DNA of 50,919 bases from Cytophagales bacterium (GTDB taxonomy: Bacteria > Bacteroidota > Bacteroidia > Cytophagales > Spirosomataceae). Below the pieces are notes generated by a model that did no database searches, was not told where the DNA came from, and saw nothing but the letters and a program-made list of their open reading frames with translations. Within the stretch, counting starts at the first letter, position 1. Every line of letters begins with the position of its first letter. The position numbers were made by a program, and so were the translations under genes. Positions 1 through 8,935 of this stretch are shown here, piece by piece. The stretch is taken from the NCBI GenBank assembly GCA_013298805.1, contig JAAFIU010000007.1:1-50919 (forward strand). The letters are read 5' to 3'.

Positions 1-589
1 AAAGAGAGGCTTTGTCTAAAGTAGCATCCACTTCCATTTGTAAGTCTTTGAAACCAATATTGGTTAATTCAACATCACAAGAAATAGTTACTTCTTCGCT
101 GACCATCACGCCACCAGCTTCAATGGCAGTGTTCCAAGTTAAGCCCCAATCAGATCGATTAATTTTTCCAGAAACGGTAAACCCAGCTCTTTCATTTCCC
201 CAAGGGTCATTGACAATTCCGCCAAAACCTACTTCCAACTTTACATTTTTAGTGATGCCTTTCATGGTTAATTCTCCCCATAATTCATGAACGCCTTCTT
301 TGTCTGATTTCCCGATGGTACTCGACACAAAAATGATTTGCTTGAATGTTTTTACATCAAAAAAATCTTCACTAATTAAATGAGCATCACGTTTAGAATC
401 ACCCGTTGAGATAGACGCAGGGTCAATCCAAATATCAATTTCTGCCGTTTTGAAGTCTTTTCCAGTCGTATAAATACTACCATCAAAAATTTTGAAACTC
501 CCTTTTACATGAGAAATCATCAAATGTCTTACCTTAAAAGCAATTTCAGTATGTGCTTGGTCGATTGACCATTTTGTTTGTTGTGTCAT
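1..589 (-). CDS. YceI family protein (partial, C-terminus beyond window)
   Basis: The reading frame runs from an ATG at 589 to the window edge with 196 codons and no stop, so the C-terminal end is missing. YceI proteins have a lipocalin-like barrel that binds polyisoprenoid-type lipids. The family look is clear: an N-terminal W-S-I-D-Q-A-H-T segment, then F-K-V-R-H-L-M-I-S-H-V-K-G-S-F, a G-K-I-N-R-S-D-W-G-L segment and a late V-T-I-S-C-D-V-E-L strand. There is no signal peptide, so it is probably cytoplasmic, as in many Bacteroidota paralogues. It is separated from the BON gene upstream by a strong hairpin and is probably transcribed on its own. The family call is firm; the ligand is unknown. 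Confidence 0.88.
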   Translation of the reverse strand, partial: MTQQTKWSIDQAHTEIAFKVRHLMISHVKGSFKIFDGSIYTTGKDFKTAEIDIWIDPASISTGDSKRDAHLISEDFFDVKTFKQIIFVSSTIGKSDKEGVHELWGELTMKGITKNVKLEVGFGGIVNDPWGNERAGFTVSGKINRSDWGLTWNTAIEAGGVMVSEEVTISCDVELTNIGFKDLQMEVDATLDKASL

Positions 590-683
590 TATTTTATTCT
601 GCCCGAAGGCGTTTAGAAGTTTTGTTAAATACTATGTTATAAAATCGGCAAAAACGTGGGTAGTGCTAAAAATATAATGCTGG

Positions 684-741
684 GAACAATGGGTTTTAAC
701 CAATTGACATCAAAAAATCAATGGGTTAAAACCCATTGTTC
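684..741 (-). terminator. 18-bp perfect hairpin downstream of BON gene
   Basis: Arms 684-701 and 724-741 are perfect inverted complements (GAACAATGGGTTTTAACC) around a 22-nt loop. It lies 58 bp past the stop of the BON gene and upstream of the YceI gene, both on the minus strand. No U-run follows, so it may act as a terminator, an mRNA-stabilising hairpin or a REP-like palindrome. Confidence 0.6.
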
Positions 742-798
742 TCTTTCAGGAGCAATACATTTATAGGACTGCCAAAACGTGCAAGGGTTTTCAATTCC

Positions 799-1467
799 CT
801 ACAACTCATCATATTCAATCTTTAAATTATTTTTTACTGACCAAACACCTGGAGCATTCCAAGCAATTCGTTCTGCTTCACTTTTTTGAAAAATTGAATT
901 AACATTTCCATTCAAGGTTACATTGTTTCCTTCCACATCAACGGCAATTTGTTTATCATCAATTGACCAATTGCGTAATAAAGCCAATTCAATTCCTTCT
1001 TTTTCAACTTCATCCTGCGAATCAGGTTTGATGATGATATAATTCATCACCCCTTTTACACCAGCCAAAGTATGAATTGTTTTTTTAGCCGCTTCTTTTT
1101 GGTAATTCCAATGAACTTCACCTTCAAGCGTCACCCAACCATCTTCAACTTTCACTTTCACTTTATCTTTGGGAACAGCCCAATTAGCAGCTAATGCACT
1201 TATAACTTCATTAGCAACCTCAACATCAGTCTTTTTCCAGGTTTGGGCAAACTGAATTTGAATCTGCTCGACCACCGCACTAACACCCAAAACGTTCTTG
1301 GCAGCATCTTCGGCCTCCATTTTTTTTGCGTAGCTATCAACAGTTCCCGTCAGAGTAACAATACCATCTTTTGCCGTTACCCCAATTTCTGCGGCATTCA
1401 ATAAAGGCTCCCATTTAATGGCATCTTGTACGTCTTTTTGCAAGCTTTCATTCGATTTCATAATCAT
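799..1467 (-). CDS. BON-domain protein with three BON repeats
   Basis: A 222-residue protein made of three successive BON domains, at roughly residues 8-75, 80-148 and 152-220. Each has the pattern D-x-x-V-T-L-x-G-x-V followed by a helix and V-x-G-V-x-x-V. BON domains bind phospholipid surfaces and occur in osmotic-shock proteins such as OsmY. No signal peptide or lipobox is visible, so it may be cytoplasmic or export is unrecognised. Start: ATG at 1467, or two codons later at 1461. A shared regulon promoter (1502-1570) lies about 35 bp upstream and fits a leader of about 30 nt. This suggests stress induction. The domain call is firm; the function is inferred. Confidence 0.92.
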   Translation of the reverse strand: MIMKSNESLQKDVQDAIKWEPLLNAAEIGVTAKDGIVTLTGTVDSYAKKMEAEDAAKNVLGVSAVVEQIQIQFAQTWKKTDVEVANEVISALAANWAVPKDKVKVKVEDGWVTLEGEVHWNYQKEAAKKTIHTLAGVKGVMNYIIIKPDSQDEVEKEGIELALLRNWSIDDKQIAVDVEGNNVTLNGNVNSIFQKSEAERIAWNAPGVWSVKNNLKIEYDEL

Positions 1468-1501
1468 ATATTTTAGGTTGTGGAGAATTCCCTCAACGTA
1501 A

Positions 1502-1570
1502 CAAAGTTGATACTCTTTCGATAAGTTTGTATTACAAAACTTTTGCTAAAACTTACAACATTCACACATT
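1502..1570 (-). promoter_or_regulatory. Shared regulon promoter, site A (before BON gene)
   Basis: Read on the minus strand: AATGTGTGAAT starts at 1570. The 14-mer GTGAATGTTGTAAG occupies 1565-1552. A second half-site ending in TTGTAAT at 1531 lies exactly 21 bp further on. After 22 bp comes AACTTTG (1508-1502) as a -7 box. Five other promoters in the window have the same layout. The binding protein is unknown. Confidence 0.72.
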
Positions 1571-1576
1571 TTTAGT

Positions 1577-2464
1577 TTAAATTTGGTTATTGGGTATTCT
1601 GATAATCAATGAATTAGGTTTTATATAAGCTTTTACTTCTTTGATTTTTCCCAAATATTCCCCGTCGATTTGAAAGTGAAATTTCTTGCGTGATTTTATA
1701 GTTAATTCATTCGTATGAAAAATTTCTATTTTACTTTCATCATATTTTTCGTGTGAAAATAACATTTTGAAAATTTCCAATAATGACCGCTTTTTAATAA
1801 TTACAACTTCAAATAAATCATCATCTAACCGTCCAATAGGATTGATTAATGCTCCCGTTCCATACATGGTAGCATTGGCGATGACAACCATAAAGGCAGT
1901 CTTATTTACTTTTTTATGCTCAACGTACATTTCAAGTTGCATTGGCGAATTTTTGAGCAAAACTTTAATGGATGCCAAGAAATAACCCCACATTCCACGA
2001 CAGCCACTTTGTTTAAATCTTTTCATCAAATAGGCATTTAAACCAATATCACTCAGGTGAATACATAATTGGTCATTAACCATTGTGGTATGAATTTGTA
2101 GGTTTTTTCCGTTGACGGTAATATCCAACGCTAATATTGGGTCATCTGAAATGCCTAATTCTTTTGCTAAACCATTGGCAGAACCCGCAGGTAAAATTCC
2201 TAATACTATTTTTGAACCAATGAGACATTCAGCGACTAACTTTACTGTGCCGTCACCACCAACTGCTATGACTTGGTCGGGTTTGAAAGTTGAAATCTTA
2301 GCTTTAATCAGTTCAACGGTTGTATTAGGAACAAGGGGAAATAATGCTACAATATGGGTTTTATGAGTAAAATATTCAGTAATGATTGCATCCCAATCAT
2401 TGGTATTACCTCCAGAAACGGAATTAATCACAAAAAATAATCTTTGTATATCTTTTGTATTCAT
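1577..2464 (-). CDS. Diacylglycerol/lipid kinase (DagK/YegS family)
   Basis: A 295-residue lipid kinase of the DAGK catalytic family. It carries the nucleotide-binding G-G-D-G-T motif at residues 69-73 (A-V-G-G-D-G-T-V-K), the L-P-A-G-S-A-N-G-L-A-K segment at about 91-101 where related enzymes have G-T-x-N-D/G, and a C-terminal F-Q-I-D-G-E. Family members phosphorylate diacylglycerol or other lipids at the inner membrane using ATP. The gene runs away from an App1-type phosphatidate phosphatase gene, only 78 bp separating the two starts, so opposing phosphatidate reactions are encoded side by side. Its stop lies 7 bp before regulon site A. The exact lipid substrate cannot be told from sequence. 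Confidence 0.9.
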   Translation of the reverse strand: MNTKDIQRLFFVINSVSGGNTNDWDAIITEYFTHKTHIVALFPLVPNTTVELIKAKISTFKPDQVIAVGGDGTVKLVAECLIGSKIVLGILPAGSANGLAKELGISDDPILALDITVNGKNLQIHTTMVNDQLCIHLSDIGLNAYLMKRFKQSGCRGMWGYFLASIKVLLKNSPMQLEMYVEHKKVNKTAFMVVIANATMYGTGALINPIGRLDDDLFEVVIIKKRSLLEIFKMLFSHEKYDESKIEIFHTNELTIKSRKKFHFQIDGEYLGKIKEVKAYIKPNSLIIRIPNNQI

Positions 2465-2542
2465 AGTTTTGAGAATGAATTGATGTCAGTTTAAAATGCC
2501 CACTTGTTATCTGAATGAATCACAAAAAAGCTTCAAAAAACT

Positions 2543-3535
2543 ATGAAAAAAACATCATACCAAGACAATTTCACTGTAAGAGTTTATCACGGTTATGGAC
2601 ACAAAGAAAATTTGGTGGTTTATGGTCATGTTTTGGCATTTAAGCCAGAGATAAAAAATAGATTTAGCAATAATGTTTTTTTGAATATCATTCACCTGAT
2701 TCAATTATTTTTTGTAAAACCCATTCCGAATGTAAAAGTCCAAATGACGTGGGGAAATCAGCAATTGTTCAGTAAAACGGCAAAAGACGGGTTCTTTAAG
2801 TTTGAATGGAAGTCGGAACATCCTGTTAATGCGGGTTGGCATCCAATTATTATTCATACGTTAAGTAAAAATGGGAAGATTACAGCAACAGGCGAAGGTA
2901 AAATTTTCGTGCCTCATTCCACCCAATACGGATTTATTTCCGATATTGATGATACCGTTTTGGTTTCTCATTCTGCCCGAACAGGTAAAAAATTAAGGGT
3001 AATGTTTACGAAAAACCCCAGAAGTAGAAAAACATTTGCCGATGTAGTTAAATACTACCAAATGCTATCGCTTGCCCAAACGACGCCTGATTTGCTCAAT
3101 CCATTTTTTTACGTGTCAAGTAGTGAGTGGAATTTATACGATGATTTGAATGAGTTTTTTAAGTTCAATGAATTACCCAAAGGAGCATTTTTATTGAATG
3201 AAATCAAGCAGTGGTATCAATTATTCAAAACTGGAACAACCGAGCATGAAGGAAAATTAATGAGAGTTTCCAGAATTTTAGAGGCTTTTCCGAAGCAAAG
3301 ATTTATTTTATTAGGGGATAATTCTCAAAAAGACCCAGAAATTTACGTAAGTATTGCCAACAAATATCCCCAAAGAGTTGTGGCTATTTATATCAGAAAT
3401 ATTAGTTTAGAAAAGGAAAAGCTAACCAACGAAACCTTTAAAAAACTAAAAAATAAGGATATTTATACTGTACAATTTCAACACACCGACGAAGCTATTT
3501 TACATTCAAAAAGTATTGGATTGATTGACTTTTAG
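2543..3535 (+). CDS. App1 family phosphatidate phosphatase (DUF2183)
   Basis: A 330-residue protein with an N-terminal beta-rich region (to about residue 125) and a HAD-like catalytic domain that opens with F-I-S-D-I-D-D-T-V-L. The D-x-D-x-T motif is Asp134, Asp136 and Thr138. Later conserved pieces are F-F-Y-V-S-S-S-E-W-N-L-Y-D-D and F-I-L-L-G-D-N-S-Q-K-D-P-E-I-Y, typical of the App1 catalytic domain. App1 of yeast is a Mg2+-dependent phosphatidate phosphatase; bacterial members are assigned by homology. No signal peptide. It is divergent from the lipid kinase gene and converges with the phosphoglycerate mutase gene, overlapping it by 4 bp. Confidence 0.88.
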   Translation: MKKTSYQDNFTVRVYHGYGHKENLVVYGHVLAFKPEIKNRFSNNVFLNIIHLIQLFFVKPIPNVKVQMTWGNQQLFSKTAKDGFFKFEWKSEHPVNAGWHPIIIHTLSKNGKITATGEGKIFVPHSTQYGFISDIDDTVLVSHSARTGKKLRVMFTKNPRSRKTFADVVKYYQMLSLAQTTPDLLNPFFYVSSSEWNLYDDLNEFFKFNELPKGAFLLNEIKQWYQLFKTGTTEHEGKLMRVSRILEAFPKQRFILLGDNSQKDPEIYVSIANKYPQRVVAIYIRNISLEKEKLTNETFKKLKNKDIYTVQFQHTDEAILHSKSIGLIDF

Positions 3536-4137
3536 GCTAAATATTCAGCACTTAATAATTTGAAATTATCTGAAAACTGATAAACTCTTGGAATACCCGT
3601 TTCAAGGTTTATCCCTGAGATAGCCTCGGGTGAAATATTCTCTAAATACATCATTAAAGCTCGTAAACTATTGCCATGAGCAACAATTAAGATGTTTTTA
3701 TTTTCCTTTAAATGGGGTTTGATGAAAGTTTTAAAGTAGGGAACAGTTCGGTTAAAAGTATCTTTGAGACTTTCACCGTTGGGAGGTTTAATCTCAAAAC
3801 TTCTTCGCCACAAATGCACTTGCTCAACGCCGTAAATTTGTTCAGTTTCTGATTTATTTAAGCCCTGTAAATCACCATAATTTCTTTCGTCTAATTGTTT
3901 TGACTCGACAATCGGTAAATCTTCGCCAATTTCTTTCAAGACAATTTTTAAGGTATGAATTGCTCTGATGAGGATAGAAGTAAAAACCATGTCAAATTGG
4001 TAAGGCTTTAATAATTTTCCTGCTCGATGGGCTTCTAATTCACCTTGTGGCGATAAATCCACATCGACTTCTCCCGTAAATCTATTTTCAAGATTCCAGA
4101 CAGATTGTCCGTGACGTAAAATGATGAGGGTTGACAT
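3532..4137 (-). CDS. gpmA: 2,3-bisphosphoglycerate-dependent phosphoglycerate mutase
   Basis: A 201-residue histidine phosphatase superfamily protein. The phosphorylated His9 sits in L-R-H-G-Q-S-V-W-N near the N-terminus. F-T-G-E-V-D-V-D-L-S, E84-R-N-Y-G-D-L-Q-G-L-N-K, W-R-R-S-F-E-I-K-P-P-N-G-E-S-L and the second histidine in V-A-H154-G-N-S-L-R-A are all diagnostic of dPGM. It interconverts 3- and 2-phosphoglycerate in glycolysis. It is shorter than E. coli GpmA (about 250 residues) but matches the compact Bacteroidota form. The gene converges with the App1 gene. An entire active-site set supports enzyme activity. Confidence 0.93.
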   Translation of the reverse strand: MSTLIILRHGQSVWNLENRFTGEVDVDLSPQGELEAHRAGKLLKPYQFDMVFTSILIRAIHTLKIVLKEIGEDLPIVESKQLDERNYGDLQGLNKSETEQIYGVEQVHLWRRSFEIKPPNGESLKDTFNRTVPYFKTFIKPHLKENKNILIVAHGNSLRALMMYLENISPEAISGINLETGIPRVYQFSDNFKLLSAEYLA

Positions 4138-4194
4138 AAAAGTGATGAATTATGAGAAATTTTGAAAAATAATGTACCTTATTTGATTTGCACA

Positions 4195-4239
4195 AACTTC
4201 CCGAAAGTTTAACCCACAATGGAATTGTTTCGGGAAGTT
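4195..4239 (-). terminator. Hairpin downstream of mgtA
   Basis: Arms 4195-4206 (AACTTCCCGAAA) and 4228-4239 are perfect inverted complements with a 21-nt loop. The hairpin starts 12 bp after the stop of the MgtA gene (4251), which runs on the minus strand. No long U-run follows. Confidence 0.65.
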
Positions 4240-4250
4240 CAGCGGAAAAT

Positions 4251-6776
4251 TCAAACATCACTTCTATATTTTCTAAAAAACCATACCTTCAATAAATCAG
4301 CAGTAATGATGTAGAATGTAACGATGGTAAGCATAGCTCCAAGCTGAAAAATTGGCAATGGTACTAAGCCTACTTCGTTGGCAACAAAAGGAACGTATGG
4401 CAACGCAACGGTTAAAACAAAACCCAAAATACTGAGAATGAACAAGTATTTACTGGGTTGGCTTTTGAAGAAATTTTTATGAGTTCGGATGATGAAAAGA
4501 ATAAATAATTCAGTCAAGATTGATTCTACGAACCAACTGGTTTGAAATGAGGCTTCTTTAACTTTCAATACGTATAAAAGCGTAAGAAAAGTAAGAACAT
4601 CAAACAGCGAACTGTGGATGCCAAAAATGACCATATAATTTCGGATAAATTTCAAGTCCCATTTTCCTGGTTTGGCTAATTGTTCATCATCAACATTATC
4701 AGATGCAATCGTTAAATATGGGAAATCAGTAATAAAATTGGTCAATAAAATTTGTTTGGGAAGCATGGGTAAAAATGGTAAAACCAAGGATGCAATGGCA
4801 ACGCTAAACATATTACCAAAGGTAGAACCCGTGTTGATAAATATGTATTTCAGCGTATTGGCAAAGGTTTTTCGACCTTCTTTGATACCATCCACTAAAA
4901 CCGACAAGTCCTTTTCCATCAATACAAAATCGGCTGCTTCACGGGCTACATCAACGGCATTTTCCACTGAAATCCCAATATCTGCTACATTAATAGCTGA
5001 CACATCATTGATGCCGTCACCCATGTATGCCACCGTAAAACTTTTGCGAAGTGCTTCAATTATTCGACCTTTTTGTTGAGGTTCAATTTCGGCAAAAATA
5101 TGGGTATGCTTAACCTTTTGTTCCAGAGCAATTTGACTAATATCGAAGAGTTCTTTGCCAGAAATAACAATTGGGTTTTCAATGCCAATGCTGATGCCAA
5201 TTGATTTTGCCACATTTCGGTTATCACCCGTAATGATTTTTAAACCCACATTCAGTCTTTTTAAGTCGTTGATAGTATCGATGATTCCAACTTTTATCGG
5301 GTCGGATAGAAGCACAAAACCAGCAAATGTCATGGCGGTTTCATCTTCTTTTTGGATAGCATTTTGACTGATATTTTTATAACAAATCGCTATAACTCTA
5401 ATGCCATTTACTCCGTAATTTTCAAATTGTGCCTCAATATCATTTTGATGTTTTTCATAAGATTCGATACTTCCGTCAGATAATTTTATTTGCGTACAAA
5501 TTTCAGCAATTTGGATAAATGCTCCTTTGCTTATCAGCATCTTTTCTGAAGCGGTATCAACGGCAATACTTAATCTTTTACGAATAAAATCATAAGGAAC
5601 TTCACCTATTTTTTCAGGTAAAGCATTGGAAATACTTAGTTTTTTTAGTGCTTCATCAATTGGATTTGCGTAACCCGACTCAAATTTGGCATTCCAGAAA
5701 GCGAGCATTTTTACAAATTCATTGTCTTCACCGCTATTGTCAACTACACCCTTTACATTAATTGCTCCTTCGGTAATTGTTCCTGTTTTATCGGTACAGA
5801 GCAGATTGACTTCGCCAAGATTTTGGATGGATGACAATTTTTTGACAATTACTTTTTTAGCCAACATTCTTTTTGCTCCTGCACTCATCGCAATAGTTGT
5901 GATGGCAGGTAATAATTCGGGAGCCATCCCAACCGCCAAAGCCAAAGCAAATAGGGCAGATTCAACTACACTTTTGTGGTTGAGTAAATTTACAGCCAAG
6001 ATAAAAGCGGATAAAATTAATGTGATTTTCATTAAAAAATACCCAAATTCTCTAATGCCTTTTTCAAAACTGGTTTCAATATTTTTGTTAGTACTTTGTA
6101 CAATACTTCCGAAAATAGTTTGGTCGCCCGTATTGATAACCAAGGCTTTAGCTGTTCCACTTACAATATTTGTCCCTTCCCAAATGCAATTGTTTCTTTG
6201 GGCTAATTCTGTTTTTTCATCTAAAATTCCAATTTCTTTGGCTACTGGATACGATTCTCCCGTCAAGCTGGCTTCATTCGCAAAAAGTTCGTTTGATTCT
6301 ATCAACAAACAATCCGCAGGAATCATATCGCCTGCTTTAAAGGTCAGAATATCACCCGAAACGATTTGATTGGCGGGTATTTCATGGACAATACCCTCTC
6401 GGACAACTGTACATTTTAGGGCAATCATTGACTGTAATTTCTCAACTACTCTTCCTGCATTTCGTTCTTGAAAAAAACTCAATAAACCCGTGGATAGTAC
6501 GATAAAGAGAATGATGATAACGTCTGAGTTATCGCCCAAAAATGCAGAAAGCACCACAGAGCCTATCAATAAAAGCATCAAAGGACTTTTGAATTGTCCC
6601 AAAAAAAGGAATAAGTCTTTCTCGAAATGCGTTTTTTGCTTTCGACTTACACCTGTATTTGCCAAGATGTCTTCGGCAGTTTTTTGTGATAAGCCATTGA
6701 GAGAACTATTCAGTTTTTGGACCCAATATTTTGAATCAAATTGCCAGAAATTATTAGTTTGAGTGGGTGTTTGCAT
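4251..6776 (-). CDS. mgtA: Magnesium-translocating P-type ATPase
   Basis: An 841-residue P3B-type ATPase, close to the usual MgtA length (about 900). Visible motifs are L-T-G-E-S (171-175, actuator), M-A-P-E-L-L-P (284-290, transmembrane ion-site region; MgtA-type M-x-P-E-x-L-P), D329-K-T-G-T (phosphorylated Asp) and M-G-D-G-I-N-D-V-S-A-I (hinge). Membrane segments lie at about 62-102, 248-300 and in a C-terminal cluster. It imports Mg2+ across the inner membrane at the cost of ATP. It is last in the minus-strand run SHOCT-MacA-ABC-permease-MgtA, with 85 bp between it and the permease stop, so it could be co-transcribed or have its own promoter. No Mg2+-sensing leader is evident. Confidence 0.93.
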   Translation of the reverse strand: MQTPTQTNNFWQFDSKYWVQKLNSSLNGLSQKTAEDILANTGVSRKQKTHFEKDLFLFLGQFKSPLMLLLIGSVVLSAFLGDNSDVIIILFIVLSTGLLSFFQERNAGRVVEKLQSMIALKCTVVREGIVHEIPANQIVSGDILTFKAGDMIPADCLLIESNELFANEASLTGESYPVAKEIGILDEKTELAQRNNCIWEGTNIVSGTAKALVINTGDQTIFGSIVQSTNKNIETSFEKGIREFGYFLMKITLILSAFILAVNLLNHKSVVESALFALALAVGMAPELLPAITTIAMSAGAKRMLAKKVIVKKLSSIQNLGEVNLLCTDKTGTITEGAINVKGVVDNSGEDNEFVKMLAFWNAKFESGYANPIDEALKKLSISNALPEKIGEVPYDFIRKRLSIAVDTASEKMLISKGAFIQIAEICTQIKLSDGSIESYEKHQNDIEAQFENYGVNGIRVIAICYKNISQNAIQKEDETAMTFAGFVLLSDPIKVGIIDTINDLKRLNVGLKIITGDNRNVAKSIGISIGIENPIVISGKELFDISQIALEQKVKHTHIFAEIEPQQKGRIIEALRKSFTVAYMGDGINDVSAINVADIGISVENAVDVAREAADFVLMEKDLSVLVDGIKEGRKTFANTLKYIFINTGSTFGNMFSVAIASLVLPFLPMLPKQILLTNFITDFPYLTIASDNVDDEQLAKPGKWDLKFIRNYMVIFGIHSSLFDVLTFLTLLYVLKVKEASFQTSWFVESILTELFILFIIRTHKNFFKSQPSKYLFILSILGFVLTVALPYVPFVANEVGLVPLPIFQLGAMLTIVTFYIITADLLKVWFFRKYRSDV

Positions 6777-6861
6777 GGTTGAGGGAAAGGGTTTTACAAA
6801 GAATAATTCATATATAAACGAAAATTTATCGTGCTACTATGATTTTTCTCATAAATATGGC

Positions 6862-8082
6862 TCATTCATACCTCAAAGCCTCAATCGGATTCAAATTGGC
6901 TGCTTTTCGGGCAGGATACCAGCCAAAAAATACTCCTATGACCGCTGAGAAAAAAAAGGAAAGCAAAACGGATGAAACTGAAATTGAAATGGGCCAACCG
7001 CCGAACTGAGCGACTAATCCTGAGGCAATTACGCCAATAAAAACTCCTATTAAACCTCCTAAAAAACTGATAAAAATAGCTTCAATCATAAATTGAATTA
7101 ATACGTCTTGACTGGTTGCCCCAACTGCTAAACGAATCCCGATTTCACGAGTTCGTTCTATCACCGAAACCAACATAATATTCATAATACCAATGCCACC
7201 CACCAATAATGAAATACTGGCGATACTGGCTAATAAAATCGTCAATACTTTAGAAACACTTCCGAAAATATTACTTAGGTCAGATTGAGTTCTTACGGTA
7301 AAATCATCTTCTTGAGAAGCCATCAATTTATGTCGTTCACGAAGAACCTGCGTAATTTCATTTCGGGCATCATCCATCAATTCTTCTGATTGTGCCGAGG
7401 CGATAATCATACTCAAATTGGTAGTTGAAAGCATTCTTTTTTGTACCGTTGAAAATGGAGCAAGAATCACATCGTCTTGGTCGGTGCCAAAAGCACTTTG
7501 TCCTTTTTTCTCTAAAACGCCAATAATTTTGAAAGGAATTCTATTGATACGAATGAGTTCGCCGATGGGATTATTCCCTTCCCCAAACAGATTTTTAACG
7601 ATTGTTTGTCCCACCACACAGACTTTAGCGGCACTTCTTTCATCACTTTCACTGAAACCACTTCCATTCTCAATAGTCATATTTCGGATTTGAAAATAGA
7701 TATTATACACGCCATAAACCATTGTATGCCAATTTTGTGATGATGCAATGATTTGTGAGCCACGCTGCACCACGGGAGAAATGAATTTCACATCCTCACA
7801 TCGTTGGGCAATAATATCAGCATCTTCTTTTTTGAGATTTTGTGAACTACCAGCTTCCAAATGTACACCGCCTTGCGAAATTGCCCCAGGCATAATCATC
7901 ACTGAGTTTGTGCCTAAACTTGAAATAGAAGCAGTAATATTTTGCTTTGAACCTTCGCCTATGGCAAGCATGGCGATTACTGAGGCAACTCCAATGATGA
8001 TTCCAAGCATTGTTAAAAACGTCCTGAGTTTGTTTTTGCTCAAAGAACGATACGCTATTTTTAATAGATTTGAAATTATCAT
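6862..8082 (-). CDS. MacB-like ABC transporter permease (FtsX/MacB_PCD)
   Basis: A 406-residue permease with one N-terminal membrane segment (about 20-42, after L-R-T-F-L-T-M-L-G-I-I-I-G-V-A-S-V), a large periplasmic domain of about 230 residues, and three C-terminal membrane segments starting near I-S-L-L-V-G-G-I-G-I-M-N-I-M-L-V-S-V-I-E-R-T-R-E-I-G-I-R. That is MacB topology with the ATPase as a separate protein. Its start overlaps the stop of the ATPase gene by 4 bp (ATGA), indicating translational coupling. With the MacA-like adaptor it should form an efflux or envelope-stress pump. No TolC-type outer-membrane gene is in the operon. Substrate unknown. Confidence 0.92.
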   Translation of the reverse strand: MIISNLLKIAYRSLSKNKLRTFLTMLGIIIGVASVIAMLAIGEGSKQNITASISSLGTNSVMIMPGAISQGGVHLEAGSSQNLKKEDADIIAQRCEDVKFISPVVQRGSQIIASSQNWHTMVYGVYNIYFQIRNMTIENGSGFSESDERSAAKVCVVGQTIVKNLFGEGNNPIGELIRINRIPFKIIGVLEKKGQSAFGTDQDDVILAPFSTVQKRMLSTTNLSMIIASAQSEELMDDARNEITQVLRERHKLMASQEDDFTVRTQSDLSNIFGSVSKVLTILLASIASISLLVGGIGIMNIMLVSVIERTREIGIRLAVGATSQDVLIQFMIEAIFISFLGGLIGVFIGVIASGLVAQFGGWPISISVSSVLLSFFFSAVIGVFFGWYPARKAANLNPIEALRYE

Positions 8083-8828
8083 ATCGTTTCGGTTTTTAAC
8101 TCTTCCATTTTTTTGAATTCTTCGGTGGCATTTTTTCGGTTGGCGACTTTGATGTTTGAAATGATTTTCCCGTCCTTGAAAAGAATGTTACTCAGAGCAA
8201 ATTGGGCAATGTCAGTTTCGTGCGTTACCATCACAATGGTACTTCCTTTTTCGTTGAGTTTTTGGAAAATTTCCATGATTTCATAACTCGTTCGGGTGTC
8301 TAAATTGCCCGTTGGTTCGTCAGCCATGATAACAACAGGATTATTTACTAAAGCACGAGCAATCGCAACTCTTTGTTGTTGTCCACCCGATAATTGATTG
8401 GGCATTGAATCAATTCTATCGGCTAATCCAACTGATTTCAAGGCTTCAAAAGCACGTTCTCGGCGGTCTTTATTGTTTACTGAACCGTCATAAAGCAATG
8501 GCAATTCTACATTTTCAATGGCTGATGTTCGTGCTAAAATATTGAATGATTGAAAAACAAAACCAATTTTTTTATTCCGAAGTCCCGCCAATTGGTCTTT
8601 ATTGAGGGTTTCAACATTGACTCCATCCAAAAAATATTCTCCCGAAGTTGGTAAATCAAGGCAACCAATAATATTCATAAAGGTTGATTTCCCCGAACCA
8701 CTTGCTCCCATAATTGCCACAAAATCCCCCTTATTTATTTCTACAGAAACACCACCTAAGGCATTTACTACATTATCGCCCATTGTATAAACCTTCGTTA
8801 AATTCTTGACTGAAATATGAGTTTCCAT
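8079..8828 (-). CDS. ABC transporter ATP-binding protein (MacB/LolD type)
   Basis: A 249-residue ATPase with Walker [10 protein letters not shown] at 41-49, the signature L-S-G-G-Q-Q-Q-R at 146-153, Walker [14 protein letters not shown] ending near 177 and a switch His in V-T-H-E-T. This is the MacB/LolD/FtsE-like clade that powers mechanotransmission-type transporters. It overlaps the permease gene by 4 bp and follows the MacA-like adaptor gene after 107 bp, so it works with both. Confidence 0.94.
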   Translation of the reverse strand: METHISVKNLTKVYTMGDNVVNALGGVSVEINKGDFVAIMGASGSGKSTFMNIIGCLDLPTSGEYFLDGVNVETLNKDQLAGLRNKKIGFVFQSFNILARTSAIENVELPLLYDGSVNNKDRRERAFEALKSVGLADRIDSMPNQLSGGQQQRVAIARALVNNPVVIMADEPTGNLDTRTSYEIMEIFQKLNEKGSTIVMVTHETDIAQFALSNILFKDGKIISNIKVANRKNATEEFKKMEELKTETI

Positions 8829-8935
8829 GGGGAGTTAATTGTGAGTTGTTAATTTTTGGTTATAGGTTCTGAATTTTGGGAAAATTGTTCTGAATGATTT
8901 GTGAGGTTTGTGTAAAATTCGTAATTCACAATTAA

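Noticed and set aside
12-290. 92-codon plus-strand ORF at the left edge
   Set aside because: It is antisense to the clearly recognisable YceI frame.
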